From Lujinxingia sediminis (lineage in GTDB: Bacteria; Myxococcota_A; Bradymonadia; Bradymonadales; Bradymonadaceae): a stretch of DNA of 64,000 nt. Under the pieces are notes generated by a model. It made no database searches. It saw nothing but the letters and a program-made list of their open reading frames with translations, and was not told the DNA's origin. Location of the stretch: positions 434,001-498,000 of the forward strand of contig NZ_SADD01000001.1 of assembly GCF_004005565.1 (NCBI RefSeq), in the 5' to 3' direction. Shown one piece after another: positions 55,359 to 64,000 of the stretch. Within the stretch, counting starts at the first letter, position 1, and each line of letters begins with the position of its first letter. A program made the position numbers and the translations under genes.

Positions 55359-57137
55359 ATGCAGGACGGTCAACCCTCGGGAGCGCAGGAGAGCAGCATC
55401 GCGCTCAGCTCCGAGACCCAGGAAGAGGTGCGCCTGGCCAGGCGATGTTTCGCGCAAATTGAACGCCTGACGACCGTGATGACGGGTTACCCGCCGGGGC
55501 ATCCGGTGGTGGAAAACGCGCTCAAAGCGGTGCGCGATGCGTTCTACGACTTCTTTGAGATCACCGACCGACTCACCGTGCAGATTCATCCGCACTGGAT
55601 GGATCTTTACGGCTCCGGCGAGATGGTCTGGGAGACGGGAGAGCCCCGTGATTACTGCTTCGCGCTGAGCCGCGACGGGGTCTACCTCCTGCACATCCTG
55701 GCCGGTGTTGATGAGGCCGAGCTGCGTGTGCTGGTGGGCGTGCTCAATGAGCTGGTCGATCAGCGTGACCTCTCCTCGGACGCGGCCTCGCTGCTCTTTG
55801 AGGCTGGCTTTCGCTACATCTCGTTTGATGCCATCGATGAGTCGCTGGCATTGCTCGCCGGCCTGGATAGTGACGTGCGTAACCGCGATACGCGTGAAGA
55901 GCAGGAGATGATCGAGGAGCTCTTCAATGACGCCTTCGACAAGGAGTTGGAGGCCAGCGTTGGCAGCGGTAAGGGCATGGAGCAGGACTTCGAGGTCCGT
56001 CTGCAACGGCGTGGCGAGCAGCAGATGAAGCTCGAGGTCGGTTCGCGGCAGTTCTTGCGCCTGGATGAGGATGCTCAGGCCCATCTTCTCGATTTGAAAC
56101 GAGGTTTTACCGAGCATCATGAACTCGAGCATCGCCAGGGGGAGGTGCTCTCGGCTCTTCTGGGGGCGCGTCCGCGGGCGAAGTTGCGACGTGGCGCGGT
56201 TGCGCAGATCGGCAACGTGATGGGGACGCTTCTGGAGACGGCCCAGCCCTGGGAGGCGCTCTCCTTTCTGAAGTTGATCCATCACTGGCGCGATAAGTTT
56301 CCGGCCGAGGTTGCCGGCGAGCTGAAAGAAGCCGTCAAGGAGTGTTTTACCCCGCGGCGTATTCAGGCGCTGAACAAGCAGGTGGCCACCGCCGGGCAGG
56401 GGCCCCGACGGGCGATCTTGCAGATGTACAACGCGCTGCACCTGGAAGCTGCCAGTGAGGGGCTCGTGGAAGTGCTGGGCTGGAACCTGGAGGATGACGC
56501 ACGTGATGATATCCTGCGCTACGTCCGCCAGCGCGCGCGTCGCGGGCTCGATTTCATCGAGCGTGCGCTTCCCCGGGTTCCCGGCGAGCGCGCCGAGCCT
56601 CTGGTGGACCTTCTGGTGGAGATGATGCCGCGTTCGCGCGCGCTTCTCCTTGAGCTTGTGCGCGGGCCGATGGAGCCGGCGATGAAGCTCAAAGCACTCA
56701 AGGCGATGCGCGGGACCTGGTCAGATGTCAACGAGGTGCGCGAGGTGTTGGTGCCGCTTGTGCGGGGCTCCCACAGCGCTCTTCGGTTGGAAGCGCTTCG
56801 GGAGCTGGCGACGGCCATGCCGGCACACGTGCTGCGCGTGGTTGAACCTCTGCTAGATCCGAAACTTGCAAAACGCCCTGAAGAAGAGGTTCGTGCGCTT
56901 GTCGCTGTGCTCATCAAGCATGGTGGTGCGCCGGCGGTCGAGAAGTTGCGTGAGCTTGTGCAGCGTCGCGGGATCGTCGCCGAAGACGAGCAGGAGTTGG
57001 CCGTCGCCATTGTGCGCGCGATGATCAAAAGCCCCACTCCGGAAGTCGTGGCGCTCCTGCACGATGTCGCCAAAGACTGGCTGGTGGCCGGTCGGATTCG
57101 CTCGACCTGCAAAGAGGTCGTGGAGCTGATTCAGTAA
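55359..57137 (+). CDS. HEAT-like repeat protein with signalling-type N-terminal module
   Basis: 592 residues, cytoplasmic by sequence; AGGAGG is six bases before the ATG. Residues about 20-150 form a module (FAQIERLTTVMTGYPPGHPV, LTVQIHPHWMDLYGSGEMVW, VDEAELRVLVGVLNELVDQ) that resembles the N-terminus of the next gene's product. Residues about 270-590 are helical repeats of HEAT type (GSHSALRLEALRELATAMPA, PEEEVRALVAVLIKHGG, PTPEVVALLHDVAKDWLV). No catalytic motif is visible. A scaffold or signal-integration role alongside the downstream HD-GYP-like protein is inference. Confidence 0.8.
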   Translation: MQDGQPSGAQESSIALSSETQEEVRLARRCFAQIERLTTVMTGYPPGHPVVENALKAVRDAFYDFFEITDRLTVQIHPHWMDLYGSGEMVWETGEPRDYCFALSRDGVYLLHILAGVDEAELRVLVGVLNELVDQRDLSSDAASLLFEAGFRYISFDAIDESLALLAGLDSDVRNRDTREEQEMIEELFNDAFDKELEASVGSGKGMEQDFEVRLQRRGEQQMKLEVGSRQFLRLDEDAQAHLLDLKRGFTEHHELEHRQGEVLSALLGARPRAKLRRGAVAQIGNVMGTLLETAQPWEALSFLKLIHHWRDKFPAEVAGELKEAVKECFTPRRIQALNKQVATAGQGPRRAILQMYNALHLEAASEGLVEVLGWNLEDDARDDILRYVRQRARRGLDFIERALPRVPGERAEPLVDLLVEMMPRSRALLLELVRGPMEPAMKLKALKAMRGTWSDVNEVREVLVPLVRGSHSALRLEALRELATAMPAHVLRVVEPLLDPKLAKRPEEEVRALVAVLIKHGGAPAVEKLRELVQRRGIVAEDEQELAVAIVRAMIKSPTPEVVALLHDVAKDWLVAGRIRSTCKEVVELIQ

Positions 57138-57210
57138 GAGCGTCGATGGGTGCCAGACCCCCGCGCATGAGAGCGTGTCGGGCGTGGTGCTTCTCAATGA
57201 AGGTGCAGCG

Positions 57211-58659
57211 ATGAGCGAAGAATTCGACTCCCATGAGCAAGAACTCGGTCTGGCCGCGGCCAGCGTACCGTTGAGCGGTGATGACCCTCAGGCCTTCGGG
57301 CGTTTCGTGGTCGATAGCGTCTATCGCATCATGAAAGTCGCCTCGATTTACAGCGTCGATCATAACCAGACGCGTCAGGCGATGGAGGCGTTTATGCCGG
57401 CGTTTCGCCAGAGCGTCGCTCAGGTCGAGGGCGGGGCAATCTCACTGACGATTCGCGGTGAACTCTGCAGCGTCAACGGGGACACCCTCAGGTTACGGCG
57501 CAAGGAGCAGGAGAGGCTCAACGAACTTCATGGCATCTTTAAGGCGGCTGTCATTCGGGGCATCGCCTTTGAAGAGGCGATGACCATCGACGACCTGGTG
57601 GCCTTCCTGAGTGCGCTGAATGAGGCCGGGCGGATCGGTACGGGCATGGAGCATGTGCAGGTGCCCCATATTGTCATTCAGCATGGCACGCCGGATCAGT
57701 CGATCATGGAGGCCATTGCCCAGGTCAATAAGGCCATGTACGTCGCCCACGTTTATATCCGTGCGCTGGTCAAGGTGCGCAATATGCACGAACACGTCCA
57801 GCAGACGCAGTCACCGGAGGTGCCCACCGGGGTGGTGCGCCGCATTCTTCAGACGGTCTCGGAGCTGTTGGCAGACGATGACTTTACGATCCTCGGGCTG
57901 TTGCCCCTGCGTCTGGTGCCGCCGGATATCAGCTCGCATTCGGTGAACACTGCGATTTACGCCATGCTTCTGGCCGATCGTCTGGGGCTGGGTCAGCAGA
58001 TGACGGCGTACGTGGGCATGGCGGTGATTTATCAGGATATCGATCGCCTGGTGGGAATCTCGGTGGGGCACCGCGATCGCGATCCGGGACTCGACTCCCA
58101 CCGCCAGTTCTCTGCGAACCTTCGCGATGTGGCTTTGATGCTCGACCACGTTGAGGGCGACGTGATCTCCACCCTGCGGGTGCTGCTGACCTATGAGCGA
58201 GGCTGCGCGTTTGAAAATGAGGTCGGACGTCCTTTCTACCGGGCGCCGCGCAAACTTCACCTGATCTGTCGCATCATCGACCTCTGCCGTACCTACGATC
58301 TGCTCATTCAGGGGTTGCAGGGCTACAAGACACGTCGCCCTGATCTGGCGATTCAGTATGTGGAGAGTCGTGCCGGCGAGGTCTTCGATCCGCATCTGAC
58401 GCGCCTGCTGGTCTCGACGCTGGGACTCTTCCCGATTGGCTCCACCGTGCAGCTTAGTTCGGGAGAATCGGCGGTGGTGATTCGCACGCCTTCGCCGGCG
58501 TCCGATCCGCGTCGTCCGGTGGTGCGGGTGCTTAACCGTCGCGATCCGATGGTCATCGACCTGAGCGATCCGCGCTTCGAGCACATCGAGATTGCCCGTT
58601 CCATTGACCTCGATGAGAGCGCGGAAACCAATCCCTCGCAGGTCTTTTTGCTCACCTGA
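57211..58659 (+). CDS. Degenerate HD-GYP-like protein
   Basis: 482 residues from ATG 57211 with AAGGTG six bases upstream. The N-terminal part (about 25-150: YRIMKVASIYSVDHNQTRQA, ISLTIRGELCSVNGDTLRL, MTIDDLVAFLSALNEAG) parallels the upstream gene product. The second half has the HD-GYP backbone (DISSHSVNTAIYAMLLADRL, YRAPRKLHLICRIIDLCRTY, HLTRLLVSTLGLFPIGSTVQ LSSGE), but the catalytic HD is replaced by YQD in VIYQDIDRLVG, and HDG/HHE-type His residues are not seen. It is probably inactive as a c-di-GMP phosphodiesterase and may act as a binding or regulatory protein. It ends at a strong bidirectional terminator. Confidence 0.83.
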   Translation: MSEEFDSHEQELGLAAASVPLSGDDPQAFGRFVVDSVYRIMKVASIYSVDHNQTRQAMEAFMPAFRQSVAQVEGGAISLTIRGELCSVNGDTLRLRRKEQERLNELHGIFKAAVIRGIAFEEAMTIDDLVAFLSALNEAGRIGTGMEHVQVPHIVIQHGTPDQSIMEAIAQVNKAMYVAHVYIRALVKVRNMHEHVQQTQSPEVPTGVVRRILQTVSELLADDDFTILGLLPLRLVPPDISSHSVNTAIYAMLLADRLGLGQQMTAYVGMAVIYQDIDRLVGISVGHRDRDPGLDSHRQFSANLRDVALMLDHVEGDVISTLRVLLTYERGCAFENEVGRPFYRAPRKLHLICRIIDLCRTYDLLIQGLQGYKTRRPDLAIQYVESRAGEVFDPHLTRLLVSTLGLFPIGSTVQLSSGESAVVIRTPSPASDPRRPVVRVLNRRDPMVIDLSDPRFEHIEIARSIDLDESAETNPSQVFLLT

Positions 58660-58682
58660 ATCAGGTGGCGTTCCAGTCACAA

Positions 58683-58719
58683 AAAACGCCGCGCCCCTTA
58701 CGTTGGGGCGCGGCGTTTT
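58683..58719. terminator. Bidirectional terminator between converging operons
   Basis: AAAACGCCGCGCCCC and its exact complement, seven-base loop, with A- and T-tracts at the ends, lie between the plus gene ending at 58659 and the minus gene ending at 58750. Confidence 0.92.
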
Positions 58720-58749
58720 CGTCTTCCGGGGGGGCAGTGCCCGCAGACC

Positions 58750-61536
58750 TCAGTGCGGCTCTACGCCGATGATGCCCTTCGCAAACAGTTCGGCCAGCAG
58801 GGTCAGGGTCTCCAGTCGGGACATCGAACTCATGTCGAGGATGTCTTCAAAGCAGAGCATGCCGTCGATCTGGCTGAGGAGAAAACCTGCGCGATGATCC
58901 AGATCCAGCCCGGCGATATCGCCCATGGAGACGTTGAGGGTGGGGACCTGAACCAATGAGCCCAGGCGATCGTGTTGAATGCGCTCCAGCTCGCCCTCGA
59001 GCACCCCGCGTAGATGCCGGGCCTCGGCATGATCGGTCTGATGGAGGACGTCGCTGACGATCTCAAGGGCGGTCTCAAACTCGCCCCTTTCATAGAGCCT
59101 TCGTGCCTGGGCGGTGATGGCGTTGAAGTTTGTCCCCTCAGCCGAGACCTCGGAGGGGGGACCGTCGACCTCTTCGAGCACGAAGGATGAGGCGGCCATC
59201 TCGCTCAAGGGGCGGTTGCGCACGCCGGTGGGCGCATCATGGGCAAAGGGGTTGGCGGAGCGCGCGGGGCTCTCGCTCGGGGGTTTCAGGTGGGCCGGCG
59301 TCGGTTCATTGCCCGCCTCACGAACCACCGGTTCTCCACGGTAGTGCGAGGGGCTCCGTTGGTGTTCGGAGAGCTCGAAGAGCGAGCTCATGGAGCTCTC
59401 TGAGGCCAGAGAATCGGCCAGAGCGAAGAACTCCTTCTCGTCGACGTGATCGCGCCTGGTGGAGATCACCCCGGAGCTGGGGGCGTCGTCCGCGAAGGGA
59501 ATAGGCGTGGTGCCGCGGGGCGGCGTGGGCTCGGCGTGCTTCAGAGCGGCGATGTTGGTCTGAGGCGCCAGCGGCGTATCCTGCCGCTGGCGTGTGCGCT
59601 CCAGTGAGGGCATCTTGCCGGTGGGGCGCTCCTGCGTGGTGCCAGCCGACGTGGAGCGCGCAGGATTGCGCGACGTCGGAAGTTCGTTGCGCCGGGCGAT
59701 CGGATCTGCGCTGGAGGGCTCACCAAAGAAGGAGGCTCGCATAGGCTCCGTTCCCTGAGCTGTCGAAGCCGGGCCTCCCGAGGCATTAAGCGGCGGGGGA
59801 AAGAAGTCTGCATCCTCGGGCTCGACGATCGCGCCGGGTGCCGAGGCGTCTCTCGCGGCGTTGAGGGGGGGGGGAAAGAAGAAGTCGTCTTCGGCAGGCT
59901 CGACCAGGGGGGCTGGCGAAGCGCCGGGGCCGCTGGCGTTTAGAGGCGGCGGAAAGAAGAAGTCGTCTTCAGGCTCAACCACCTTGCCGGGAACGGAGTC
60001 GGCTACGTCAAAATGCGTACTCGAGGCGGGGGCGGGCGTGGCACCGGGGCCAAGATCGAAGTCAAAGTCCAGGTCGTCGCTTGCCTGGGCCGCGCTCACC
60101 GGCTTCCTGGCCGGAACGGTGGTGGGGCGCTTCGAAAAGCCCGGGTCCGGAGACGCCGAAGAGGGGGAGGCAAAGGGGGCGTTTGTTGACGGGCCGCCGG
60201 AAGAGGGGAGCGCGTCCAGATCGAAGCGCCGCCCTGGTTCACCTTCTCCGGGGGCTTTCGAAGCCGGCGCCGGAAATCCGAAATCGAACGCAAAATCATC
60301 ATCTTCGGGGGCGGAGGGCTCATCGAAGCTAAACTTCAGCTCGGCATCCGAAGGTTCGTTCAGGTTAAAGGCTGAGCCTCGGGAGGGGACCGCATCGCCA
60401 ATCGTTTCTTCGCCCGGCGCAGAAGGCTCGGAGAGTTCGTTGAGAAGATCCTCGATTGGCGTGGAAATGGAGGCACCCATCGCGAAGTCGTAATCCTGCG
60501 GTGAACCGATGTCGGCGCGCATGATCTCGACGTCATCCTCAGGCGCACATCCGCCCGATGCATCAAAGGGCATCGAGAGTGATGCACCGAGCGCAAAATC
60601 GTAGCCCTCGGATACGTTTTCCGGCGGGGAGGCGGCGGGCACTTCATCAAAAGGATCGAAAAAACTCTCTTTGGAGGGTGTGCTCGAGGAGGGCTCGGCG
60701 CGTCTCAGGGAAGAGGAGAGGGCACGGGAGACGCCGGTGGGCTCGTTGGGGCCGGCGAAGGAGGGCGCTGCAAACGCGTCGGAGTCATCAAGACGGGGCG
60801 CTGAGGCCTCCGGGGAGCTGTGCAACGCGCGCAGTTGCTCCGGGTCGAACTGCCGGGTGTGATCGCCGCTTTCGCCCGACGACTCACCGGCATACTTCTC
60901 CGGGGTGAGACCGAGCTGCGCCAGCGCCGCGCTCGGGTCGATGCGTCGGGTGTGGTCACCGAAGTTGAGGGCGGGGGAGGACGCCTCATCGGAGTCGGGC
61001 GATGCGCCCAGACCTTCCGGAGCGTCGTCCTCGTCGAGTGCGTCGAAGCTCCAGTCGATGTCACTCTGAGAATCGGCGACGTTAAGATGCTCAAAGAAGC
61101 CGCCGTCATCATCGTCATCGCCGTCGAACTCGAATAAGGCGTTGAGCGAATCCTCGCCGACATCATCGATGTCATTGAGCTGGAGCATCGCGGACGGCTC
61201 GACGTCATCAAGGATCTCGAAATCGTCCATGCTGACCAGGTCATCGAGCTCGCCGAAGTCGTCCAGAAGATCAAGTTCATCGAAGAGGCTGACTCCCGGG
61301 GGAGGTGCTACGGCTCGAAGTTGGGTCTCACACCAGCGTGTGGCGGCGTTGAAGTCAGCCTGGGAGGGCGCGTCGCTCAGCGCCCGGATCAGCCGGGCCG
61401 ATTCCGCGTCTTTGAGCCCGCAGAGGCGCACCAGGCGCAGCAGCGCCAACGCGTTGGGGGCATCGCCCCGCTCAAGGCAGGTGCGCAACTTCTCTAAGTG
61501 GCCCCGTTGTTGTTCGACGTCAGGCGCTTGGGTCAT
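58750..61536 (-). CDS. Large acidic low-complexity protein with C-terminal helical module
   Basis: 928 residues. The first 75 residues form a helical start (LRTCLERGDAPNALALLRLV). Residues about 80-770 are acidic, Ser/Pro/Asp-rich and probably disordered, with imperfect repeats: FFFPPPLNA (three copies, about 525-590), YDFALGASLSMPF and YDFAMGASISTPI, and repeated DHTRRIDP/DHTRQFDP. The last 150 residues are ordered: a TPR-like helix pair (ARRLYERGEFETALEIVSDV) and LNVSMGDIAGLDLDHRAGFL LSQIDGML followed by ILDMSSMSRLETLTLLAELF, a C-terminal module that I believe recurs in myxobacterial regulators. It lies 53 bases downstream of the Hsp70 gene on the same strand. A scaffold or client role is inference. 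Confidence 0.8.
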   Translation of the reverse strand: MTQAPDVEQQRGHLEKLRTCLERGDAPNALALLRLVRLCGLKDAESARLIRALSDAPSQADFNAATRWCETQLRAVAPPPGVSLFDELDLLDDFGELDDLVSMDDFEILDDVEPSAMLQLNDIDDVGEDSLNALFEFDGDDDDDGGFFEHLNVADSQSDIDWSFDALDEDDAPEGLGASPDSDEASSPALNFGDHTRRIDPSAALAQLGLTPEKYAGESSGESGDHTRQFDPEQLRALHSSPEASAPRLDDSDAFAAPSFAGPNEPTGVSRALSSSLRRAEPSSSTPSKESFFDPFDEVPAASPPENVSEGYDFALGASLSMPFDASGGCAPEDDVEIMRADIGSPQDYDFAMGASISTPIEDLLNELSEPSAPGEETIGDAVPSRGSAFNLNEPSDAELKFSFDEPSAPEDDDFAFDFGFPAPASKAPGEGEPGRRFDLDALPSSGGPSTNAPFASPSSASPDPGFSKRPTTVPARKPVSAAQASDDLDFDFDLGPGATPAPASSTHFDVADSVPGKVVEPEDDFFFPPPLNASGPGASPAPLVEPAEDDFFFPPPLNAARDASAPGAIVEPEDADFFPPPLNASGGPASTAQGTEPMRASFFGEPSSADPIARRNELPTSRNPARSTSAGTTQERPTGKMPSLERTRQRQDTPLAPQTNIAALKHAEPTPPRGTTPIPFADDAPSSGVISTRRDHVDEKEFFALADSLASESSMSSLFELSEHQRSPSHYRGEPVVREAGNEPTPAHLKPPSESPARSANPFAHDAPTGVRNRPLSEMAASSFVLEEVDGPPSEVSAEGTNFNAITAQARRLYERGEFETALEIVSDVLHQTDHAEARHLRGVLEGELERIQHDRLGSLVQVPTLNVSMGDIAGLDLDHRAGFLLSQIDGMLCFEDILDMSSMSRLETLTLLAELFAKGIIGVEPH
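59865..59874. repeat. Run of ten G inside the coding sequence of the low-complexity protein
   Basis: Ten consecutive G on the plus strand read as CCC codons within one FFFPPPLNA repeat of the gene at 58750-61536. The two other copies of this repeat have only short G runs. Such tracts are prone to slipped-strand frameshifts. Confidence 0.9.
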
Positions 61537-61589
61537 GAAGTTTCACCAGATCTTCTGCGGCAACATAAAGAGGCTACGGCGTGTGGTGC

Positions 61590-63407
61590 TCAGGCGCCCA
61601 TGGCGGCGGCTTTCACCGACTGGAGGACCTGCTGAATCTCGTCGGCGATGGTCGTGAGCCGGGCGGTGTCTTTGGAGTCGAGGGCCTGGCGAGCGTTCTC
61701 AACGCTTCGGGTGACCCGCTCGCGTAGATGTTCCAGGAGGTGGCCGTCACCGTTGCTGATGGTCCGCTCGGTGAGTTTTTCAAGCTCGCGCACCGATTTA
61801 CGAATCTGGCCGCGGGCGCGCTCAAGCTCTTCATCGCGCTTGAGTTCCACCAGGTAGTCCTCGTTCTCCTCGATCATGTTCTGGATTTCTTCTTCCGTCA
61901 GACCGCTGGTGGCGGTGACCGTGATCGACTGCTCCTTGCCCGTCTCCAGGTCGCGAGCCTGGACCGAGACGATGCCGTCGGCGCTGATCTCGAAGGCGAC
62001 CTCGACCTCGACCTCACCTGCCGGCGCGCGGCGCAGCCCGCTGAGCACGAACTCACCCAGCATCTCGTTCTCCTCGGCGTTGGGCGACTCGCCCTGGAGC
62101 ACGATGATTTTCACCGAAGTCTGGTTGTCGCGCACCGTGGTGAAGATATGACCGTGGCTGGTGGGGATGGTGGCATTGGCCTCGATCAGCACCTCAAAAC
62201 CACCGCCGTGCACCATGATCCCGAGGCTGTGCGGGGTCACGTCGAGCAGGAGCACATCGCTGCTGCCCTCGATCAGGGCTGCACCCTGAACCGAGGCGCC
62301 CAGCGCAACTGCCTCATCGGGGTGCACCTGCTTGGAGGGGGCTTTGTCGAAGTAGTCGCGCACCGCGACCTGAATGCGGGGCATGCGTGTCATACCGCCG
62401 ACGAGAATCACGTCGTCGATGTCGTCGATCTCAAGGCCGCTCTCCTGGAGAGTGGCCTGGCAGATCTTGATGGTGCGCTGCACCAGGTCGATGACCAGCT
62501 CCTCAAACGCGTCGCGGGTCAGTGTGGTCTGAAGGTGGAGGGCTTCGCCGTCATCACGGCTGTGAATGAAAGGCAGGCTGATCTCGGTCTCCGGCATTGA
62601 GGAGAGCTCGATCTTGGCCTTCTCGGCCGCGTCGCGAAGACGCTGCAGAGCCATTTCGTCTTTGCGTAAATCGACTTTATGCTCACGGGCAAACTCAAAG
62701 GCCAGGTGCTCAATGATGCGCGCATCGAAGTCTTCTCCGCCCAGGAATGTGTCGCCGGCGGTGGAGAGCACGTCGAAGACGCCCTCGTGGATATCGAGGA
62801 TGGAGATATCAAAGGTGCCCCCGCCAAGGTCGTAGATCGCGACGGTGGCGTCGAGGTTCTTGCCGAAGCCGTAGGCCAGGGCGGCGGCGGTGGGCTCGTT
62901 GATGATGCGTACAATGTCGAGCCCTGCGATGCGGCCGGCGTCGCGGGTGGCGGTGCGCTGGTTGTCGTTAAAATAAGCCGGCACGGTCACCACCGCTTTG
63001 GTGGGCTCCTCGCCGAGGAATTCCTGGGCGACGAGCTTCATCTCCTGGAGAATGATGCTGGAGATCTCGGGCAGGCTGTATTCTTTGTCGCGAAGTTTGA
63101 TGCGCACATCTTCGTGTGGGCCCTGCACGATCTCGTAGGGGCAGGTCTCGATGCAGTGGCGGACCTCCGAGGAGTTCCACTTTCTGCCGATGAGGCGCTT
63201 GGAGGCGTAGACGGTGTGACGAGCGTTGGTGATGGCCTGACGTTTGGCCATCTGGCCCACCAGTCGGCGTCCGCTCTCAGTGATCGCCACGACGCTGGGG
63301 GTGGTCTTGTAGCCACCTTTATTAGGAATGACCTGGGGGGTGCCGCCTTCAACGATGGCGACACAGGAGTTGGTGGTCCCGAGGTCGATTCCGATGATGC
63401 GCTCCAT
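61590..63407 (-). CDS. Hsp70 (DnaK-family) chaperone
   Basis: 605 residues. The nucleotide-binding domain has [75 protein letters not shown] and [20 protein letters not shown]. The substrate-binding domain begins at [20 protein letters not shown] and is followed by a helical lid. It is about 35 residues shorter than E. coli DnaK, and the end ([10 protein letters not shown]) lacks the acidic disordered tail typical of the housekeeping protein. AGGAG precedes the ATG by about six bases. It sits between a J-domain/TPR gene and the low-complexity protein, not with grpE/dnaJ, so it is probably a specialised paralogue rather than the main DnaK. Confidence 0.93.
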   Translation of the reverse strand: MERIIGIDLGTTNSCVAIVEGGTPQVIPNKGGYKTTPSVVAITESGRRLVGQMAKRQAITNARHTVYASKRLIGRKWNSSEVRHCIETCPYEIVQGPHEDVRIKLRDKEYSLPEISSIILQEMKLVAQEFLGEEPTKAVVTVPAYFNDNQRTATRDAGRIAGLDIVRIINEPTAAALAYGFGKNLDATVAIYDLGGGTFDISILDIHEGVFDVLSTAGDTFLGGEDFDARIIEHLAFEFAREHKVDLRKDEMALQRLRDAAEKAKIELSSMPETEISLPFIHSRDDGEALHLQTTLTRDAFEELVIDLVQRTIKICQATLQESGLEIDDIDDVILVGGMTRMPRIQVAVRDYFDKAPSKQVHPDEAVALGASVQGAALIEGSSDVLLLDVTPHSLGIMVHGGGFEVLIEANATIPTSHGHIFTTVRDNQTSVKIIVLQGESPNAEENEMLGEFVLSGLRRAPAGEVEVEVAFEISADGIVSVQARDLETGKEQSITVTATSGLTEEEIQNMIEENEDYLVELKRDEELERARGQIRKSVRELEKLTERTISNGDGHLLEHLRERVTRSVENARQALDSKDTARLTTIADEIQQVLQSVKAAAMGA

Positions 63408-63458
63408 GCGTTCTCCTTAGCGGGTCGTGCGACGTGGCAGGTGGCAGGTGACGATCGT

Positions 63459-64000
63459 TCAGGCGCGCAGCTGTTGGAGGTGCGCGAGGATGTCGGCGTC
63501 GTCGGGTCGAAGCTCCAGCGCGCGCTCCAGGTGATAGATCGCGTCGGAGGGGGATTGTTTCATTATGTATAACTCGCCCAGAATGCGCAGCGCGTCAACG
63601 GAACGTGCTTCGATCTTATGAGCGGCGCGTGCAAAGGCGACGGCATCATCGAGGTGATTGCCGCGGTCTTTGAGGCTTTGAGCGACCCGAAGGGCCAGGG
63701 CGTGGTCGCGCTTGAGCGTGAGCGCTTTTCGGAACTCACGCAGCGCGGCACCTACATCATCGCGTTCCAGGTGGGCGTCGCCGCGGCGTACCAGCAGTTG
63801 AAAGGCCATCTCACGCTTGCGCTCGCTGGCGACCTCTTCGATCGGTTCGCTGCGCTGGGAGAGGGGCGTTGTGGCGAGTTCCGTGAGGGGCACCGGCTGG
63901 CGGTGCTGCTCCAGGAAAGCGTTGTATTCCGCACGTTTGTTGCGGTTGGAGAGGGTCTGGTAAGCGCGGGTGATGCGTTGAAAGATCTTTTCGATGCGCA
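63459..64000 (-). CDS. J-domain/TPR co-chaperone, C-terminal part (cut by window edge)
   Basis: The frame continues beyond base 64000; 180 residues are visible. The first visible residues, RIEKIFQRITRAYQTLSNRN followed by KRAEYNAFLEQ, match helices III and IV of a DnaJ J-domain (the HPD motif would lie outside the window). After a linker come TPR-like helices (MAFQLLVRRGDAHLERDDVG, AALREFRKALTLKRDHALAL, ALRILGELYIMKQSPSDAIY, HLERALELRPDDADILAHL). The stop lies 51 bases before the Hsp70 start. It probably stimulates that Hsp70 and brings it to a TPR-bound client. Confidence 0.85.
   Translation of the reverse strand, partial: RIEKIFQRITRAYQTLSNRNKRAEYNAFLEQHRQPVPLTELATTPLSQRSEPIEEVASERKREMAFQLLVRRGDAHLERDDVGAALREFRKALTLKRDHALALRVAQSLKDRGNHLDDAVAFARAAHKIEARSVDALRILGELYIMKQSPSDAIYHLERALELRPDDADILAHLQQLRA

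Overview
The window is a GC-rich bacterial chromosome segment (roughly 65% G+C by eye). It probably comes from the Myxococcota/deltaproteobacterial group, plausibly the Bradymonadales. Pointers are lipoproteins with Asp/Thr-rich linkers after the lipobox, MYXO-CTERM-like C-terminal tails, a Ser/Thr kinase fused to AAA and TPR modules, a MXAN_6640-type metalloprotease and a HmuY-family lipoprotein. The lineage is inferred from gene style, not from a search. No phage, insertion sequence or CRISPR array was seen.

Layout. 1-5946 (minus): start of metG, ricT and holB, then a HAD 5'-nucleotidase overlapping an HtrA protease. 6302-12555: a large secreted lipoprotein, a tyrosine-degradation pair (FAH-family hydrolase, maleylacetoacetate isomerase), an ElaA-type acetyltransferase, a metallo-beta-lactamase-fold hydrolase and two overlapping crcB genes. 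12700-13066: a non-coding tandem array of about 41-bp units, several carrying a palindrome. 13229-19566: accessory stretch with a tandem family of small secreted, tail-anchored paralogues (three full copies and a 56-codon remnant), a discoidin-like fragment, a lower-GC orphan, a twin-BRCT protein, tRNA-Arg(CCU) and a gene remnant. 19735-22408: overlapping HmuY lipoprotein, MYXO-CTERM metalloprotease and membrane-anchored nuclease-like protein.

22547-29919: a response regulator, a HAD phosphatase with a SRPBCC protein, then a co-directional housekeeping run (cysteine desulfurase, mnmA, rnc, tatA, yicC, gmk). 30020-37206 (minus): a 1346-residue kinase, a lipoprotein, a MepA-like endopeptidase with a HEAT-like tail, and ridA. 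37444-40353: a ClpA/ClpC-type unfoldase. 40401-44416 (minus): a tightly overlapping operon of a membrane sensor-like protein, namZ, nadD and a Rossmann/DUF2520 protein. 44635-45699: a zinc-finger ParA.

45957-54685: Tat-exported LigB-type dioxygenase, an outer-membrane barrel candidate, a beta-propeller lipoprotein, a hybrid histidine kinase and a flippase-like membrane protein. 54798-58659: a lipoprotein followed by two proteins that appear to share an N-terminal module, the second with a degenerate HD-GYP domain. 58750-64000 (minus): J-domain/TPR protein (cut by the window edge), a second-type Hsp70 and a 928-residue acidic low-complexity protein, a likely chaperone-linked system.

The least explained parts are the tandem secreted paralogue family, the 41-bp array, the J-TPR/Hsp70/low-complexity cluster and the signalling proteins that keep a fold but have lost catalytic residues.
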